Assembly: GCA_028023455.1 (NCBI GenBank)
Contig: JAQFVV010006834.1
Coordinates: 124,001 to 188,000, forward strand
Length of the DNA: 64,000 nucleotides
Direction: 5' to 3'
Origin: Epiperipatus broadwayi
Taxonomy: Eukaryota; Onychophora; Udeonychophora; Euonychophora; Peripatidae
The notes beneath the pieces were generated by a model. It saw nothing but the letters and a program-made list of their open reading frames with translations, was not told the origin of the DNA and searched no databases. Below, piece after piece: positions 48,016 through 64,000 of the stretch (its first letter is position 1; each line of letters begins with the position of its first letter). A program made the position numbers and the translations under genes.

Positions 48016-48693
48016 CATTTATTTTTATAGTGTCTGTATACAATTTGTAATTACATTCATATCGGCCTTTCAAGCCAATTGTGCAAATGCTTTAGGAGTG
48101 TTAAATAATAAATGAATACCCTCCGACCAATACAAGATATAGAATTTATGCAGGAATAAAAAAGAATCCCTCTTATTCTTATGACTCAAATATTTATATA
48201 TGAGCAAATCTTAAGTACTGGCATAAATTCTATATCTTGTATTGGTCAGAGGGTATTCCTTTATTATTTAACACTCACAAAGCATTTGCAGAATTGGCTT
48301 CAAAGGCCGATATGAATGTAATTACAAATTGTATACAGACACTATAAAAATAAATGCTTATTTATATATATGATTAAGTTTCAGTTGGAATGACGCTTAA
48401 TAAATTCTAGAAAATTTCATCGGCATCATTCATTCAGACATTGTATATAGTAATTTAAAGTGACTGTTATATTGTCACACTTTCTGTGTTAGTACTTCAG
48501 ATTTGCTCATATATAAATATTTGAGTCGTAGGAATAAGAGGGATTCTTTTTATTCCTGCATAAATTCTATATCTTGTATTGGTCAGAAAGTATTCATTTA
48601 TTATTTAACACTCGCAAAGCATTTGCACAATTGGCTTGAAAGGCCGATATGAATGTCATTACAAATTGTATACAGACACTACAAAAATAAATG

Positions 48694-51361
<2,668 letters not shown>

Positions 51362-51366
51362 ATATA

Positions 51367-51382
51367 TATATCATTAATATAT
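51367..51382. repeat. Target-site duplication, right copy
   Basis: TATATCATTAATATAT, identical to 47597-47612. Confidence 0.75.
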
Positions 51383-52145
51383 GTTTCAAATCCTTAATCT
51401 GTGATTTTTATTTGCATGAGGCCTTATGGTCAACCATGAATGATATGGCATGATTAAAGAAACTGTTAGAGATTACTCTTTCAGAATGACATGTACGATT
51501 TCCCATATCTATACCAGCAACCACATGATAAATACAGGCAGTTAACACAAGTAATCATTATTAACATCACCATAATTTGATTTGTTATAGCTGAGATATA
51601 CTGTGGATTTTGGTACAATGGCTATGCAAGGTATGAATTTTGCAATAATAGACATGCATATAAAACTTTTGGTTCCTTCCTCATTATTTTAAATTTCTAA
51701 TGAAATCAATAATAATGAGACTCTTATTATAATTGATGAATTGAAAATCATATGATTAAGAAAATAGATTATATCATAATATTAAGTAATAAATTTATTT
51801 ATAAATTTTGAGCCCAATATTATAAACATTTATAGAAATAATCAATTTTTGGATTATATCCCAGACTTAACAAAGCAAAACTAAAGTGATTGAGAAAGGA
51901 AATTGAATTTTATTATACCACATAAATCACGAGTTACCCAAAAATAAAAGCATTAATATATTATCCCAAAATATTACTAAATTTTAAATACATTATTAGT
52001 GACAATATGCATTCTAATGTGGATCTACTCAATATGTAGGATTTTCTGGTTTTTATGAATGACAAATAGAAATGGAATAATAAGGTAAATTATGAGATAA
52101 CATTTATTTACAATTTTATTATAAAACAAGTAGTTTATTTATACA
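51383..52145 (-). repeat. Element B 3' LTR, inner fragment
   Basis: Matches about 61018-61778. Landmarks: TTTTATTTGCATGAG, GATTACTCTTTCAGAATGAC, CAATATTATAAACATTTATAG (AATATTATAAACATTTATAG in both copies). Confidence 0.85.
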
Positions 52146-55025
52146 ATGTTTCAATATAATTGCAAAAATAAATAAATAAAATACCATTCCATCTATTTCC
52201 TTCAATACATGGATAGTATACATGTATTTTATAATAAACACAGTACTACATTTTCTTACAAATGGACTCAACTTCAGTCCTGAAATTAGACAATGGTGTT
52301 CAAATACCTAGTCATAAAATATTCAATGTCAATTCCAAAACCAATGCACCTATACTTTGAACTTATAATAACAATAATAATAAGTAATGATATACATGTA
52401 AAAGTTGGTTATAATAAAATTCTGAAACAAAGTATAGGTTTGAACCTCAAATCAGCTAAAATATTATGTAATCAAACCAATAATACGCTATGGAGACAAT
52501 TTAAATAGGATGTGTTACTATAACTAATGACTGAACTTGCAGGATGGACCTAAAGATGAAGGAAGATAATGTTAGTATCAGAGTATATTAATAATTTGAT
52601 AAAACATACATTTCTGAAGAATAATGGTATTCATGTGGATGCATTCATCTACATGTAGGAATAACACAACATTGAATGACCAGTGAGTTTCTAGACCACC
52701 ACCAAGCAACAGGCATAATTACACACAGTTCCGCAGATTAACCGTCAATGCAGAAACGAGTGCAAAAATATAAAAAAATGGCAAATAATTATTTTCTTGA
52801 TTAATCACCAGCACAGTCTAATGTCATTTAATACTATAAAGTAGTAGTAATACCTATTTAAAGTCAAAATGTAAAATTATCCCCCTCAATAATTCTGATA
52901 AATTAGAAAACACATGAAGTCAAACAGACATGAGTTTAGACATAAAGTGAAGAAGTAATTTATGATATAAAACAACTAATATATTGGTCGACTCTGCTTA
53001 AAATATGAGGATAATAAGAATATAACAAATATGACATAAATATAGGCACATAACCCTCGAAAGACATATACAAATAAGTAATGTAGTGTTGATATACATT
53101 ATAAATTCACCAAATAATTACTAATATTTTCACAAATGCTGTTCCTTCAATTAATTCTCTTTGATTTCCATATGATAAATTCAGTCTTTTGAATTTAAAT
53201 TAATATGTAGTCATTAAGCATAATAAAAGGCATACCATGAACTGCCCATATATAAGTTCACATGAAAATAAAATAAAATACACTCTTATTCAAATAACTA
53301 TAAATTAAATTACACAATATATTAGGTATAGTTACTATTCACCAATAAAATAAATATAACAATGCTTTAACACTTAATGCACATCACACAAAACAAAATC
53401 GTTTTTTAATTATACCACATAACTTCAGGCGTTTAGTTATATTTCTTTTGTTTTCAACTTATAATGAATACTTCCATGTTAATGAACCCTTGAGTGGGCT
53501 CAAGGAATATATGATTTTTTTTTTTTTAAAAGTGAAACATGTAGAATTCTAATTAGAATATTCCTCACAACATACTAAATTTCATGTCCTATATAAGCAG
53601 TTGCTCCAAATTTAAAATATTTATATTATCTTAAATTGTCTACTCAGCATCAAAAAGTAGTAATAATTATCTGAACAAATAACAATCTAACAATCCAACA
53701 TTGGCTATGGATGTCAGAAAATAGTTTTCTCTTAGTTATCTGTTATTTTTTTCAAAAACTGTTGTCTTTATTTTAATAATAAACAAATCAAATAGTAGGA
53801 ATATTATTGATAAGTTCAAGATGGAATAATCAATTCCATATTGTTCCACCACAGGCACACAAAGATATTAATATAGTGTTTCATTCTGCACATTTATAAT
53901 ATAATATATGTTAAAATTATGAATGTAAAATTTTATATTTTAAATTAGTATAAGACTTCACTACAGACATATAATTAATTATCCAAATAAATCATGGAAG
54001 TAAAATATTTTGTTTAAGGTTAACACAGTTTGTAAGCAATAGAATATATTTGAAATTAGCTGACTTTACAGCTACATTTACAATGCCATGGTCAATCATT
54101 CCAATATATTTTAATTATAGATAGTTGAGAAGATTATCATGAACTACATTCATGGTTAGTAGACTTGAACAGATTTATCTAAATTTAGCCAATCATGTTG
54201 TTGTTAATATACAACAATGTTGGAATTTGACTTATATAGAATAAATTTTAGTTTAACTTGTTTCATTATTAAATTTAATAAAATATTATCCATTATAAGT
54301 TTTAAGTACTTGTTATTTCTATTCTGTCTTTTTTTAAAAAAACAAATGTTATGAATCCTCTGATACAATGACAGACTCAAAAATGTGTTTATCATATTTT
54401 ATCTCATAATTGAAAATTAATTATATAAATGGCTTTTGATTAAAATTAAAGTTAATTTATATAATTATTTCTAAAAAAAAGGACTATTATAATCTTTATT
54501 TACAATTTACTAAACTTGATATAATATGTTGTTGTTTTCTTACAGGTTAAACACATCTGATCTAAATCAGTGGTTGGAAAAGAGCAAAACTAATACATGA
54601 AATATAAAAATATATGCAATAAGTAAATCAAAATATTACATAATCTCATCATGAAGTTATTATAAATGCAAGTATCAATTAGATACAAAATGCAAGCCAT
54701 GATAATCAAGTAACCTAGAAAAAGACAGACATTTTTAAATGAGTTCTAACAAATTCTATATTTTACACAAAAATATAAGGTTACAGATTACGCCCTTTTA
54801 CAGAAAAAAATATCTCTTCAGAATTTATTTCATCAAACATTATGAAAATTTTCATTCTTACTTGCTGTTCTCCATTATCATATCCAGAATCTACCAATAA
54901 ATTTCTCTATCTGTTTGCTTATTCATTAACCTGATTATGGTATGGCATTAAATCAGGATATAAATGTCATTAAGTTACTGAAAAGTGCAGGCTTTAAACA
55001 ACATCCATTATAGATGCCTTGTATT
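52146..55025. other. Stretch of element B or inserted DNA without recognisable gene
   Basis: AT-rich; short frames only. Lies between the 3' LTR and the integrase tail and is longer than expected for a gypsy 3' untranslated region. Confidence 0.45.
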
Positions 55026-55995
55026 CCCTCAAAGGTTTATAACATATTTTATTACACCTGGCTCTCAATCATAAAAAGGCCATTATTAAAGCTCAAGAAC
55101 TTTTTAATTTGTTCTTCTGTGAGTTGCTAACATGAGAAGTATGAAAAAAATTGGCATCATATGAACAAATACAAAATCACCAAATTTTAAAAGAGTGTGG
55201 CTTACCCTTATACTGTTTACAAAATTTTTGGCTCATTATCTGTAAGTAATGCCTGGCTTTTTCTATGTCAAGATCACTATTTATTTCTTCTGGGATAATG
55301 ATGAAAAGGATCCTTGATAAATAATGTTTCATGCCTTCCAAATTGTGCCTAATAGGAGTAAATTTTGTGGACTCATTCATCATGATGTTTATGTAATTAA
55401 TGACTCCAGGCAACTAATTGATTCACAACCGTCGATTATCCCTGGCAAAAACATGAATTAGCTGACTGAACTCCTTCTTCACCCTCTCTCATGGATGGAT
55501 TGTGGATTTCTTTAAGAGCTCATAATAGGTTGGATATTATATTTTGTAATTCCTTTCCTCCATTTAATGGGAATAAAAGTGGTGACATGATCTGTAAGAA
55601 TAGACCCATGTATGCTCACCAAAACAAATTGGCTATTGCTGAGACATTTAATGATATTTTTTGCATCCATCTTAAGGACAGGATTTGCAAATACATATTT
55701 TGTAAATAGCCATATGTAACTAGGATTTATTCTTGCCTGTTAAAAGGTGAAAGAGTTTAATATAAATCCAGGGATAACAGTTCATTGAGTTACACTGAAC
55801 AACTTTGTTGAAATAATCCAACATAATATTTGCCAGACTGTTTTGACTTCAGGCAAATCTCATAGCATCATAATCGATTTATGATTGATGCATACATATT
55901 CAACCAATAAAAGTAATTTTTCAATATATTCTCTATCTTCTGTAAGCCATAATGTTAATATTTACAATGAATGTAATAGATTAATTGGTTGTTCA
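55026..55995 (-). pseudogene. Element B integrase, broken
   Basis: From high to low coordinates: NELLSLDLY near 55775 (first catalytic Asp of the core), a run of core homology to about 55500, then the frame at 55177-55413 with NESTKFTPI (the usual segment after the core) and KGKPHSFKIW, and finally a shifted YNGPFMIESQV-like C-terminal segment near 55070. The order and motifs parallel the element A integrase. Stops lie every few dozen codons. Confidence 0.78.
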
Positions 55996-57400
55996 TTCAC
56001 TTAGGTATTACTACCCCCCCCAATAACTATTATTATTAAGCATTGTCTGATACATCGACATGACCTGATACTCTTAATGCTTGTACATTTCTATTCTGGC
56101 ATATGGATGCATGAGAATTAGATATGAATTTGATTTCTCCCCAACCTCATAATTTGAGACTGTTTTACTGCAAGATTTTTATAATCCCCTTCTATGGTTT
56201 TATCGGTAACCAGCTTAATATTTGTAGTTACAATACCATAGGGATTTTCATGAAGGGATAACAAATATACATTATTGCAGCTAAAGACATCTGCTATGAC
56301 ATTTTTATCTCCTTCATGTTACTGAATTTTAAACTGTTGAAAATAAAAGGTTCCATCTGACCAAACTTTCATTATATAAGTAACGTTTATTCATGAACTC
56401 TAAGCTCATATGATCACTGAATACCATGATCCTAGTAAAATGAATGGATTGTCTAGAAAACCCATACTATGGATAGGGCTTCATTCTCAGTAATGGAATA
56501 ATTTATCTCAGGCCCCTTTAGATGCCTTCTCAAAAATACAAATTATGAGATTTCTGAAAATCATCCAATTGATATAAACTACTCCTAACCTGTAGTTACT
56601 GCTGTCAGTTTGAAGACATAATATCTTCTTAAAATCTGGATAGGCCGAAATGACCCTTGCTTAATTGTAATTTATGCTCAATATCCTACTTCCATTTTCC
56701 ATTCTTCTTTATCAAGACAATAGTGACATAGTATCATTGGTAAATTTTTGATAGAACTTATGATAGTAGTTACATAGACCTAACAATAATTTAAGCTGTT
56801 TCTTAGTTTTAGGGATGGAACGTTTAGAATGGCTTCTCCTTTATCAAGATGGAGTTTGATCCCCTCATCACTTACCAAATGTCCCAGAAAAGTGATTTCA
56901 GTGATGGCAAAAGTACATTTTTTTAAATTCATTAAGATGTTATTAGTGTGGCACACACAAAAAAAATAAAGCTTAATTATTTAAATGGTAAATCATATTT
57001 ACAGATATGATAATGATTCATTGACAAACATAATTGACTGAAAAAATGCAATTCAAGCACCTAGTAAGCCCAGATATCCTCTTGACAAGATCAAAAGGCA
57101 TCATTTCAAAAACATAGGATTGGCTTTCAAATGAGAAGCAAGGTACTTTTAGTCATCAACATACAGTGGACTTTGTCAATAACTGGCGATCAAATTAAAA
57201 GTTGAGAAAATGTATTTGCCCTTCAACTAGATCAAAAGTTCATGGACATGGGAAGGCACATCACATTCTGGAATGGTTAATTGAATTAGTACACATGTGC
57301 CTAGGCACACCTGGACTGATCCGTCTTTTTTTTACAATTACAAAGCAATTTATGTAATTTAAAGGATGTTTCTTGATAATATTCCATTTAATCATTTTAT
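55996..57400 (-). pseudogene. Element B reverse transcriptase and RNase H, broken
   Basis: The clearest minus-strand block, about 56800-56950, reads NNILMNLKKCTFAITEI, then TFLGHLVSDEGIKLH and KGEAILNVPS, the canonical segment just after the YxDD box in gypsy RT. Around 56380-56470 VFSDHMSLEFMNKR followed by NESLVRWNLLF corresponds to the end of RNase H. The catalytic box itself (about 57.0 kb) is too decayed to read. Confidence 0.8.
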
Positions 57401-57793
57401 TTATTTGTTGTTGTACCTCTGCCTGTTATTGGTATGGAATGGGGTATGTTCACTTCTGGAAATGTGCTTCACCTCTAAGTTTGATCCGATGTACAGCATC
57501 AGTCAATATAATTGTTCTTTGCAATTGAGATCCAAAATATTGGAGTTATCTAATTTAACATTTATGTTTTAGTCAACTGATGTTTCACTTACAACCACTA
57601 TTTGACAGAAGTAAACATTTACATTAATATGAAAATGTTAATTTATAAAATCAGTATTTAATTTATTTAAACTCATGAAATCAGAATCAATTATAACTTT
57701 ATGAATGAGATCAGACATTATTAGGAAGACATGTCCAAATTCAGATTCAACATTTTTTACATTGAGATGGACTTTCTTGTTCAAATGTTTTAC

Positions 57794-58135
57794 CTAACTT
57801 CCATTTACCAATGTAACCTGGATTGGTTTCAGATGCAGAAAGGGTACATATTTACTTGCATCCACAATTCTATCATAAATGATTGAGGATAATATTGATG
57901 CCTGTTTCCCAAAATCTATCAAGGCATTGACAAGAGTACCCTCAATGTAAATTTTGATAGTGGGGCAACTGTGTAATATCGGACAGTCCATGACATCATA
58001 TGACTTCAACAGGTCTATATCAAGGCATATACTATTTAAATGTACCCCTTCATTGTCAATATTGTTCCTCCCCAAGTTAGCAACAGGCACTCCAGCTAGG
58101 AATTTTTCCATGAGGTGCCTTATTGTGTAATGCAC
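57794..58135 (-). pseudogene. Element B aspartic protease fragment, altered active site
   Basis: A 113-codon open frame. CPTIKIYIEGTLVNALIDFG is the flap-to-active-site region of a retropepsin, followed by KQASILSSIIYDRI. The family motif is D-T/S-G; here it is D-F-G, so catalysis should be lost. The element A homologue keeps DSG (24.8 kb). Confidence 0.8.
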
Positions 58136-58199
58136 TACTTGTAATATTTATATTAATGCCCATTGTGTAAGATGGCTAAATCCCACTAACAGAATGTTC

Positions 58200-60200
58200 A
58201 TCCCAATCTTTTGTCTTATTAACTAGATCAGGGACATTAATAACTCTAGGAAAACGAGATGGTCATTTATAACTATGATACCCATTCTGGTGTACCTTAA
58301 CATAATAAAGGCCCCTTATAAGTGCAACATTAATGTTTGCAACAGAATAATTTTGAGAATTCTACCATCCTTTCCACCTTTGTATATAGTTTCTGTCACA
58401 TATTCACTTGTCTTTAGAGATTCTAAAATCTCAAATACTTCATCAATTGTGTATTTGTCAACAATGGTTAAAACTTTCTGAATCTGTAGAGGCAAATTAT
58501 GCCTCATGATTTTGACTATATAGTGCTCAGTTAATGAAAAGGCAGTCAAACTTTTAAGCTTGACTATCTGTCCACAGAAAAAATGTGTTTAGCTATTTTT
58601 ATTGGTATTCTTAACACATGTAATCTTGGTGATATTCACCCTACAAACTTGACGATATCAAATGCTGAAAGCCTCCTTATGTTTGAGGACAATCAAAGAG
58701 AGACTTCCACCTATCCTTCACAGTAGCAAAAGGTGGTTACTAGAAGTAAAAAGTTTGTATCTTTCTGAAAATGAGCCCCAGACAAACAACTCCTCCAGAT
58801 TTGGAAAAAAATCTGACAGATTTCTAAATACACCCACTTAAATAGCTTAATCTTTAAAAACATAAGAGCTGTAGATTATCCCATGAGGGCATATGTGTGC
58901 ATCATATCATAGATTATAGGATCAATTCCTAATGACTTTGGGAAAATTGGACCTGGACTGGGTCCACTAAAATTACCATCTGATCCAACTACTTCTTTGC
59001 CAGTGATATATATCCTATCCATGTAACATTTGGTGCCTTGACTAATGTATTTACAATATTTCTCTAAAATGTTCTGAATCTCCAGCCCCTTTAGCTGAAT
59101 ATAAACTATCTTAGCCTGTAATTTCTGCGCTTTTAAAACTCATTTGACACATTCGGTTACTATTGTCACTTATTCATCACTTCCTTTAACTCTTTGTGTA
59201 CTCTCTCTAAATCTTCAATAAATTTTGTATTAGCTTTTCTCAATTCCTTTACCACTACCTTAAACCTGTTTATAGTTTCATCCAATATTTTTTAATCTTC
59301 CATAATTCTGCTTTACTCTCAGTTGTAGATTCACCCATGAACTTAAACATACCTTTTTCAAAATTGAATTATTCTCACTAATATCTTGAACCCTAACATT
59401 TATCTTAGTCTTAATTTTATTAATGACCTGTTCCAACTGGGACTATACTTTCAGAACCTTACAGTTCATTTCACTAATCTGACCTATTATTTGTGTCAAT
59501 TGACTCCTTGAGCCTACTATTCACACTTCAAGTATTTTCAGTCTACCATCTATCTTCTAATTGAATATAAAATTATTTTCCAATTCTTCCAGGTGAACTT
59601 CTCAATGTTTCTTATAATTTTTGAAGCTAACCTTCATTTCTTGTAGCTTAAAATCTGACTTACCTTTGACAGCCTTACAACTATTTTCCAATGGCTAAAG
59701 TTTTTAGTTAAATTATTCCACTGTTTTCATACTATCAGCTTTTCTTTTCTTTTTTTACAAACTCCTGAATGTCAGCCATATTCCCTTCTAAACAGGTAAC
59801 TTTATTTCCAAAATTATTGTTACATTTCAGACATATCTTTCTGAGGCATATACAGTTAATTTATCTTTTCAGACAGTTCAATTGACTTTTCAGACATCTT
59901 TTTCTGAGACTGAGACTGTTCAGCTAACTTTTCAGATATCTCTTATTGAGAATGAGCCTGCTCCTCAAGCTTAATACAGTGCTCATCTATTTTTTTAAAG
60001 TTATTGCTAAATCCCTTCTTCATACATTCAATCATCAGCATATCAAGTTTGGCAACTTTTTGTTTCCTTTTGGGATCATTAATCTCTTCGGAATCATTCA
60101 CTTTGGGTATTTTGTAACAGAAACTAATACAATATCCGTTAATACAATTCATATCTTTATAGTAACATCTATATTTTAATAACAATAATGAATTAAAATA
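58200..60200 (-). pseudogene. Element B gag-like protein with coiled-coil N-terminal part
   Basis: The frame at 58316-58549 contains IMRHNLPLQIQKVLTIVDKY and TIDEVFEILESLKTSEYVTE, homologous to element A gag near 25.3 kb. Higher coordinates (59.1-60.2 kb) are a broken series of short heptad-like repeats (for example KLSEKS, KLDMLMIECMKKGFSNN at 59943-60185). No zinc knuckle is seen. The gene is cut by many stops. Confidence 0.7.
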
Positions 60201-60823
60201 TGTTCAAAATAACCAACCTTTAAATCATAACTACCAATAATCTATTTCAAATGGTACATAGCACATCTATGTTAAACTGATTTAAACCCCAACTACAATC
60301 ATCATCAGTAATCATGACAACTTATAAACCATCAATAATATTAAAATTTCACAAATTAATAATAAATGTGTGCATTATTTGGCATGCAACTGCTATTGTC
60401 ACCAGAAATCCATATAAGTAATTTGAAATGAAATATATGATATTGAAATAAACATTTAATATTTCATCATCATTCCAGAACATCATTCATACATTAAATA
60501 ATATTTTAGTATGCGATTTTGAAAATGTTCAAATTCTAGAGTCCTGAGTTCATCATTACAGAGCATCTGTCACGTAATAAATATTTATACATTAAATAAA
60601 ATTTTAGTATGCAATTTTGAAAATTTTCAATTTCTATAGACCTGACTTTTGACTATATTGTTGGTATCAAAGTTGAAATAGCTTGTTGTACTGAGACATG
60701 TTAAAACTGAAACTGTAGCTCTATGATGAACTAGAATGACATATCACATACCCATCATTTCCAAGAAAATTGGTCCTCATATTTTAAGGTGCAAAAATTG
60801 AAACCTAAAGATTCAAACATCAT
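60201..60823. other. Untranslated leader of element B
   Basis: Lies between the primer binding site and the start of gag. CCAGAAATCCA near 60400 is also present in the element A leader (27412), supporting a related leader. No coding signal. Confidence 0.45.
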
Positions 60824-60842
60824 GTGCCACATTGGGAAGCAA
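60824..60842 (-). promoter_or_regulatory. Degenerate primer binding site of element B
   Basis: The minus strand reads TTGCTTCCCAATGTGGCAC, close to element A's TGGTGCCCAATGTGGGTC, located six bases after the LTR end GGTTACA (60849-60855 on the plus strand as TGTAACC). Confidence 0.6.
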
Positions 60843-60848
60843 AAATAC

Positions 60849-61778
60849 TGTAACCAAAAAGAAACAAATAGGTCATAACAGACAAAATTAATGGTATAAC
60901 ATTAAACTAAACTACAAAAACCAATTGTGGCATTACATGTAGGTACATTAGATTACCAATATAAATTATATGAATGTTTAATTTATTATCACTAACTCTA
61001 ATGACTATATCATAAAATTATTTTTCAAAATCTTAATCTGAAATTTTTATTTGCATGAGACCCGATGGCTGGCCACAGAATAGATAGTATGACTTCTGAA
61101 ACTGTTAAAGATTACTCTTTCAGAATGACATGTATGATTTCCCAGATCTCTATTAGCTATCACATGGTAAATAAATGGTGTTAATAATAAGTAATCCTTA
61201 TAATCATCACCATAACATGATTTGTTATATCTCAGATATACTCAAAATTTTAATACAAATGTTATGCAAGGTATGGAGTTTGCAATTAAAGGCCAGCATG
61301 CAAAACTTTGGGTTGCTTTCTTATTAATTTAAATTTCTAATTAAATCAATAGCAATGAGTCTCTTATTATGATTGACGAATTGCAAGTAATTGGATTAAG
61401 AAAAAAAAATACATCATAATATTAACTAGTAAAGTTATTTATGAATTTTGAGCCTAATATTATAAACATTTATAGAAATAATAAATTTTGGATTACATTC
61501 CGGAATTAACAGAGCAAAGCTAAAGTGATACTGGAAGTAATTGGAATTTTACTATACCCCATACATTATGAGCTACCCAAAAACAAAAGCATTGCAATAT
61601 TCTCCTAGAATAGTAGCAAATCTTGTCAATATTAGCAGTGATAATATGGGTTCTAATGTGTGATCTACTCAATATGGATGATTTTATGGTTTATATGAAT
61701 GACATATAGCAACGGCATAATAAGTTAAATTATAAGTTAACATTTATTTACAATTTTATCATTAAACAATTAGTTACA
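60849..61778 (-). repeat. 5' LTR of element B, 930 bp
   Basis: Bounded on the plus strand by TGTAACC (60849) and GTTACA (61773-61778), so the minus-strand LTR reads TGTAAC...GGTTACA. Paired with 47441-47612 plus 51383-52145. Confidence 0.72.
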
Positions 61779-61889
61779 ATTCATTAATAGAATATATTGT
61801 GCATTATTATTCCTAACCTTGACTTTATTTGATGCATATATAGGGGGTTTTCTCATTTGGTAATTGGTATTTTCATCGCTTCCATTGAA

Positions 61890-62870
61890 AAATATTTTTT
61901 ATGCTATCTATTTATGGTAAATCCTCTATTTCTTTGTATACCTCATTTGAATCATCAACATTATACTGGGTATGTCCACGCTATTTTTTTAAATAAGACC
62001 TAGTGTTTCTGTATTTAGATCACGTTCATTTTCAGATAGTTTATTTTTTTAAAAATATTGGACATGCTTTTCTTTTAATGTTTTTATTTTGTAGAAAAAT
62101 TTAGATTCTAGGTTTTCGAATTTTTGACCCATTAAGTATTCACATTCTCTTCTTGGTTTTGTAGATCATTTTGATTCTTGACTAGTTTTTCGAGAGTGAT
62201 TTTATGTTGTATGAGTTCATTTTCAATAACATTTTCTCTGATTATTATAGAACTGTTATTATTTTCAATAGCTCCAGTTTTCTGCTCATAGTTCTCCAGC
62301 TTACTATTTTATTATTTTATGGAATTTTTAACTTCTAAATGCATTTTATCTATTTCTTTATTCCATTGTAATTGATATTGTTCTTAGACTTTTTTTTCCA
62401 TTTTAATTTTTAAATTATCATAGATATGTGTCATCTAAACGAATTTATCATCAATTTTATTTCTATCTGTTTTCCAAATCCAGTGAGTATAATTTGACAC
62501 TCACAAACTCTTTCATCAATATCCCTTTTCATTTCTTTTATTTCTTCATTAAAGTACGCATTTTATTTATCTATTTTATCAGATAAATTTTCAATTTCAT
62601 TATGTAAACTAGCACTCTGTTTCCCGTTTTACTAGATTAATCAGCACTCTTTTTTTCATTTTACTAAATAAATATGCATTCTGTTTTACTATTTTAGCAT
62701 TCCGATTTTCTATTTTAATAACCATGTGTTGCATCATTATCAGCATCTTGTTGGTGATAGGATCATTTGTGTCTGTTCATTTCTTCCTTTGTGTTTTTAC
62801 AATCATTGATGTTTCTTGAGGATGTATTATTTTTGAGACAGTTCCACCAGATATTTCAAATTTCTCTTCT
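61890..62870 (-). pseudogene. Coiled-coil gag fragment of a further LTR element
   Basis: Minus-strand frames, broken by stops, contain HMVIKIENRNAKIVKQNA near 62.7 kb and NELIQHKITLEKLVKNQNDL near 62.2 kb, with heptad-like spacing similar to the gag N-terminus of elements P, A and B. The frame at 62777-63052 runs from LTR sequence into this region. It lies between the element B 5' LTR and the family C LTR and has no pol attached, so it is a remnant of another copy into which these elements inserted. Confidence 0.6.
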
Positions 62871-62871
62871 A

Positions 62872-62889
62872 ATATATATATATATATAT
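62872..62889. repeat. Short (TA)n at the family C LTR end
   Basis: Nine TA units abutting TGTAACGGT. Confidence 0.9.
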
Positions 62890-64000
62890 TGTAACGGTCA
62901 GAAAACGTGTAACTCGTAAACAAAGTGCAGAATTCGACCACCATACAGAACAGCAGCACCATCGAGTAGCGAAGCCAGCCGTGGTACTGAGTTCGAACAT
63001 AGTTTATCAGTTCCACAATACAATCCATGAAACAACGCATCTGATGTGACATTAGTAAATATTTCCTTAGGCACGGTGGTCAGGGATATGCAAGAGACTC
63101 ATGATTTTCTCGAGTTAGCCAATAACCAAACTAATATTAATTAAACATTCATATTTACATAATCGAGGAAATATTATATAGAATGGGTATCGAATAAATG
63201 AAATGTAACTGCAGACGTATAGTTTAAAGTTATTTATTAATACATTTTAATAACACAATCTAATAATATTTTATGGACTAAGAGGTTCAGTAGCGGGATT
63301 TGCGACATGATTATATTTTAAAGAATACATTTATTTATTTAGACATTATTTTATATTGAGGATTTCAGTAGCGGTATTTCCGATACTGTAATGTTTACAA
63401 AAGGAATACATTTATTTGAAGGCATAATCCAGCTACTTAAAATTCTTGAGTGAGTATTTCTAATGCATGCATGGAGGGACTTATACCTTTGCAATGCAAG
63501 AGTCTAAAGTATGGGTTATAAGAGTAATGACAGACATATATTTATTTAATTAAAATATTTATTTATAACTAAGGGCAAAAGAGTGAATTATGAAGATAAT
63601 GCAGAGGCGGAGTGATATATAGAATAATAGAATTGAGCAAAGGAACACGTGGTACGCTTTAGAAAGGCGATATGGAATGGCAGTATATCGAAACTGCAAT
63701 GCCGCGAATGGGTTTATAAGAATATCAGACTGGTCTCTTCCTCGGTCCGACGAAGTAAGGTGTCACATAAGCATAACCAGGGACAAGCGGTAAATGGCGT
63801 GATTTGCCGACTGGCTGCATGACATTGTCAAATCCTACGGGAGCACCCATTATGCCCGTTTGTGTAGGACGACTGGGGTTAATTTCAACCCTGAAGAATC
63901 CGGAAATTTCATGGCGGAATGGGTCATCGCATCTCTAAAACGTAACACACGTATACTGATAATTGATTATGATGAGATTTAAATAGATTTCTAATTCGGC
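62890..64000 (-). repeat. Family C LTR, second copy, cut by the window end
   Basis: Matches 48796-49920 in the same orientation, with about nine bases in ten identical by eye and a few indels. Begins TGTAACGGTC. The attached interior, if any, lies beyond the window; on the left side no primer binding site is visible between the LTR and the gag fragment. Confidence 0.8.

Overview
This 64-kb window is very AT-rich (roughly three quarters A+T by eye). It is dense in long (TA)n microsatellites, has one 173-bp (TAA)n tract, and is built almost entirely of decayed transposable elements. It is metazoan nuclear DNA. The RTE-type and Ty3/gypsy-type coding remnants resemble those of arthropods or other invertebrates, but no host gene is visible, so the organism cannot be named. 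There are no bacterial features: no operons, ribosome binding sites, rRNA or CRISPR. I saw no tRNA.

Left part (1-16.5 kb). A decayed RTE-type LINE tail (1-415) is followed by a 140-bp hairpin element (1986-2125), a minisatellite (2879-3118) and a 0.4-0.5-kb tandem repeat (3186-4240). A long APE-type non-LTR retrotransposon with broken ORF1 (two zinc knuckles) and ORF2 (endonuclease, reverse transcriptase, zinc-binding tail) fills about 5.1-11.1 kb. It is bracketed by an imperfect inverted repeat (3.9-4.9 kb against 13.9-15.9 kb). The right arm carries a 768-bp non-autonomous DNA transposon whose empty site is preserved in the left arm. An 0.8-kb foldback element centred on (TA)n lies at 13.1-13.9 kb.

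Middle (16.6-45.6 kb). A decayed minus-strand Ty3/gypsy-like element (A) has a 3' LTR starting at 16619, an internal region at about 21.6-27.6 kb (integrase, RNase H, RT, protease, coiled-coil gag) and a lysine-tRNA-type primer binding site at 27626-27643. Its 5' LTR is split by an 8.2-kb insertion (27774-35968), which itself carries a 5'-truncated RTE fragment with a long intact reading frame (28185-29252). At 37004 this LTR joins abruptly to a plus-strand LTR element (P, 37004-45583). P has almost identical, very long LTRs, a gag-like coiled-coil protein and only the tail of an integrase: a recently inserted, non-autonomous derivative.

Right part (47.4-64 kb). A second minus-strand gypsy-like element (B) has LTR copies at 47.4-52.1 kb and 60.8-61.8 kb, with gag, protease, RT and integrase remnants between them. 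Its left LTR is interrupted by a palindromic repeat array with a 16-bp target duplication, and that array in turn abuts a 2.57-kb solo LTR (family C). A third gag remnant (61.9-62.9 kb) and a second family-C LTR (62890 to the window end) complete the window.

The elements appear as nested layers, with LTR termini repeatedly flanked by (TA)n, which suggests insertion into TA-rich targets. The points most worth following are: an LTR in P that contains what looks like an older primer binding site 75 bp inside its end; the shared coiled-coil gag family; and the palindromic repeat array at 47.6-48.8 kb.
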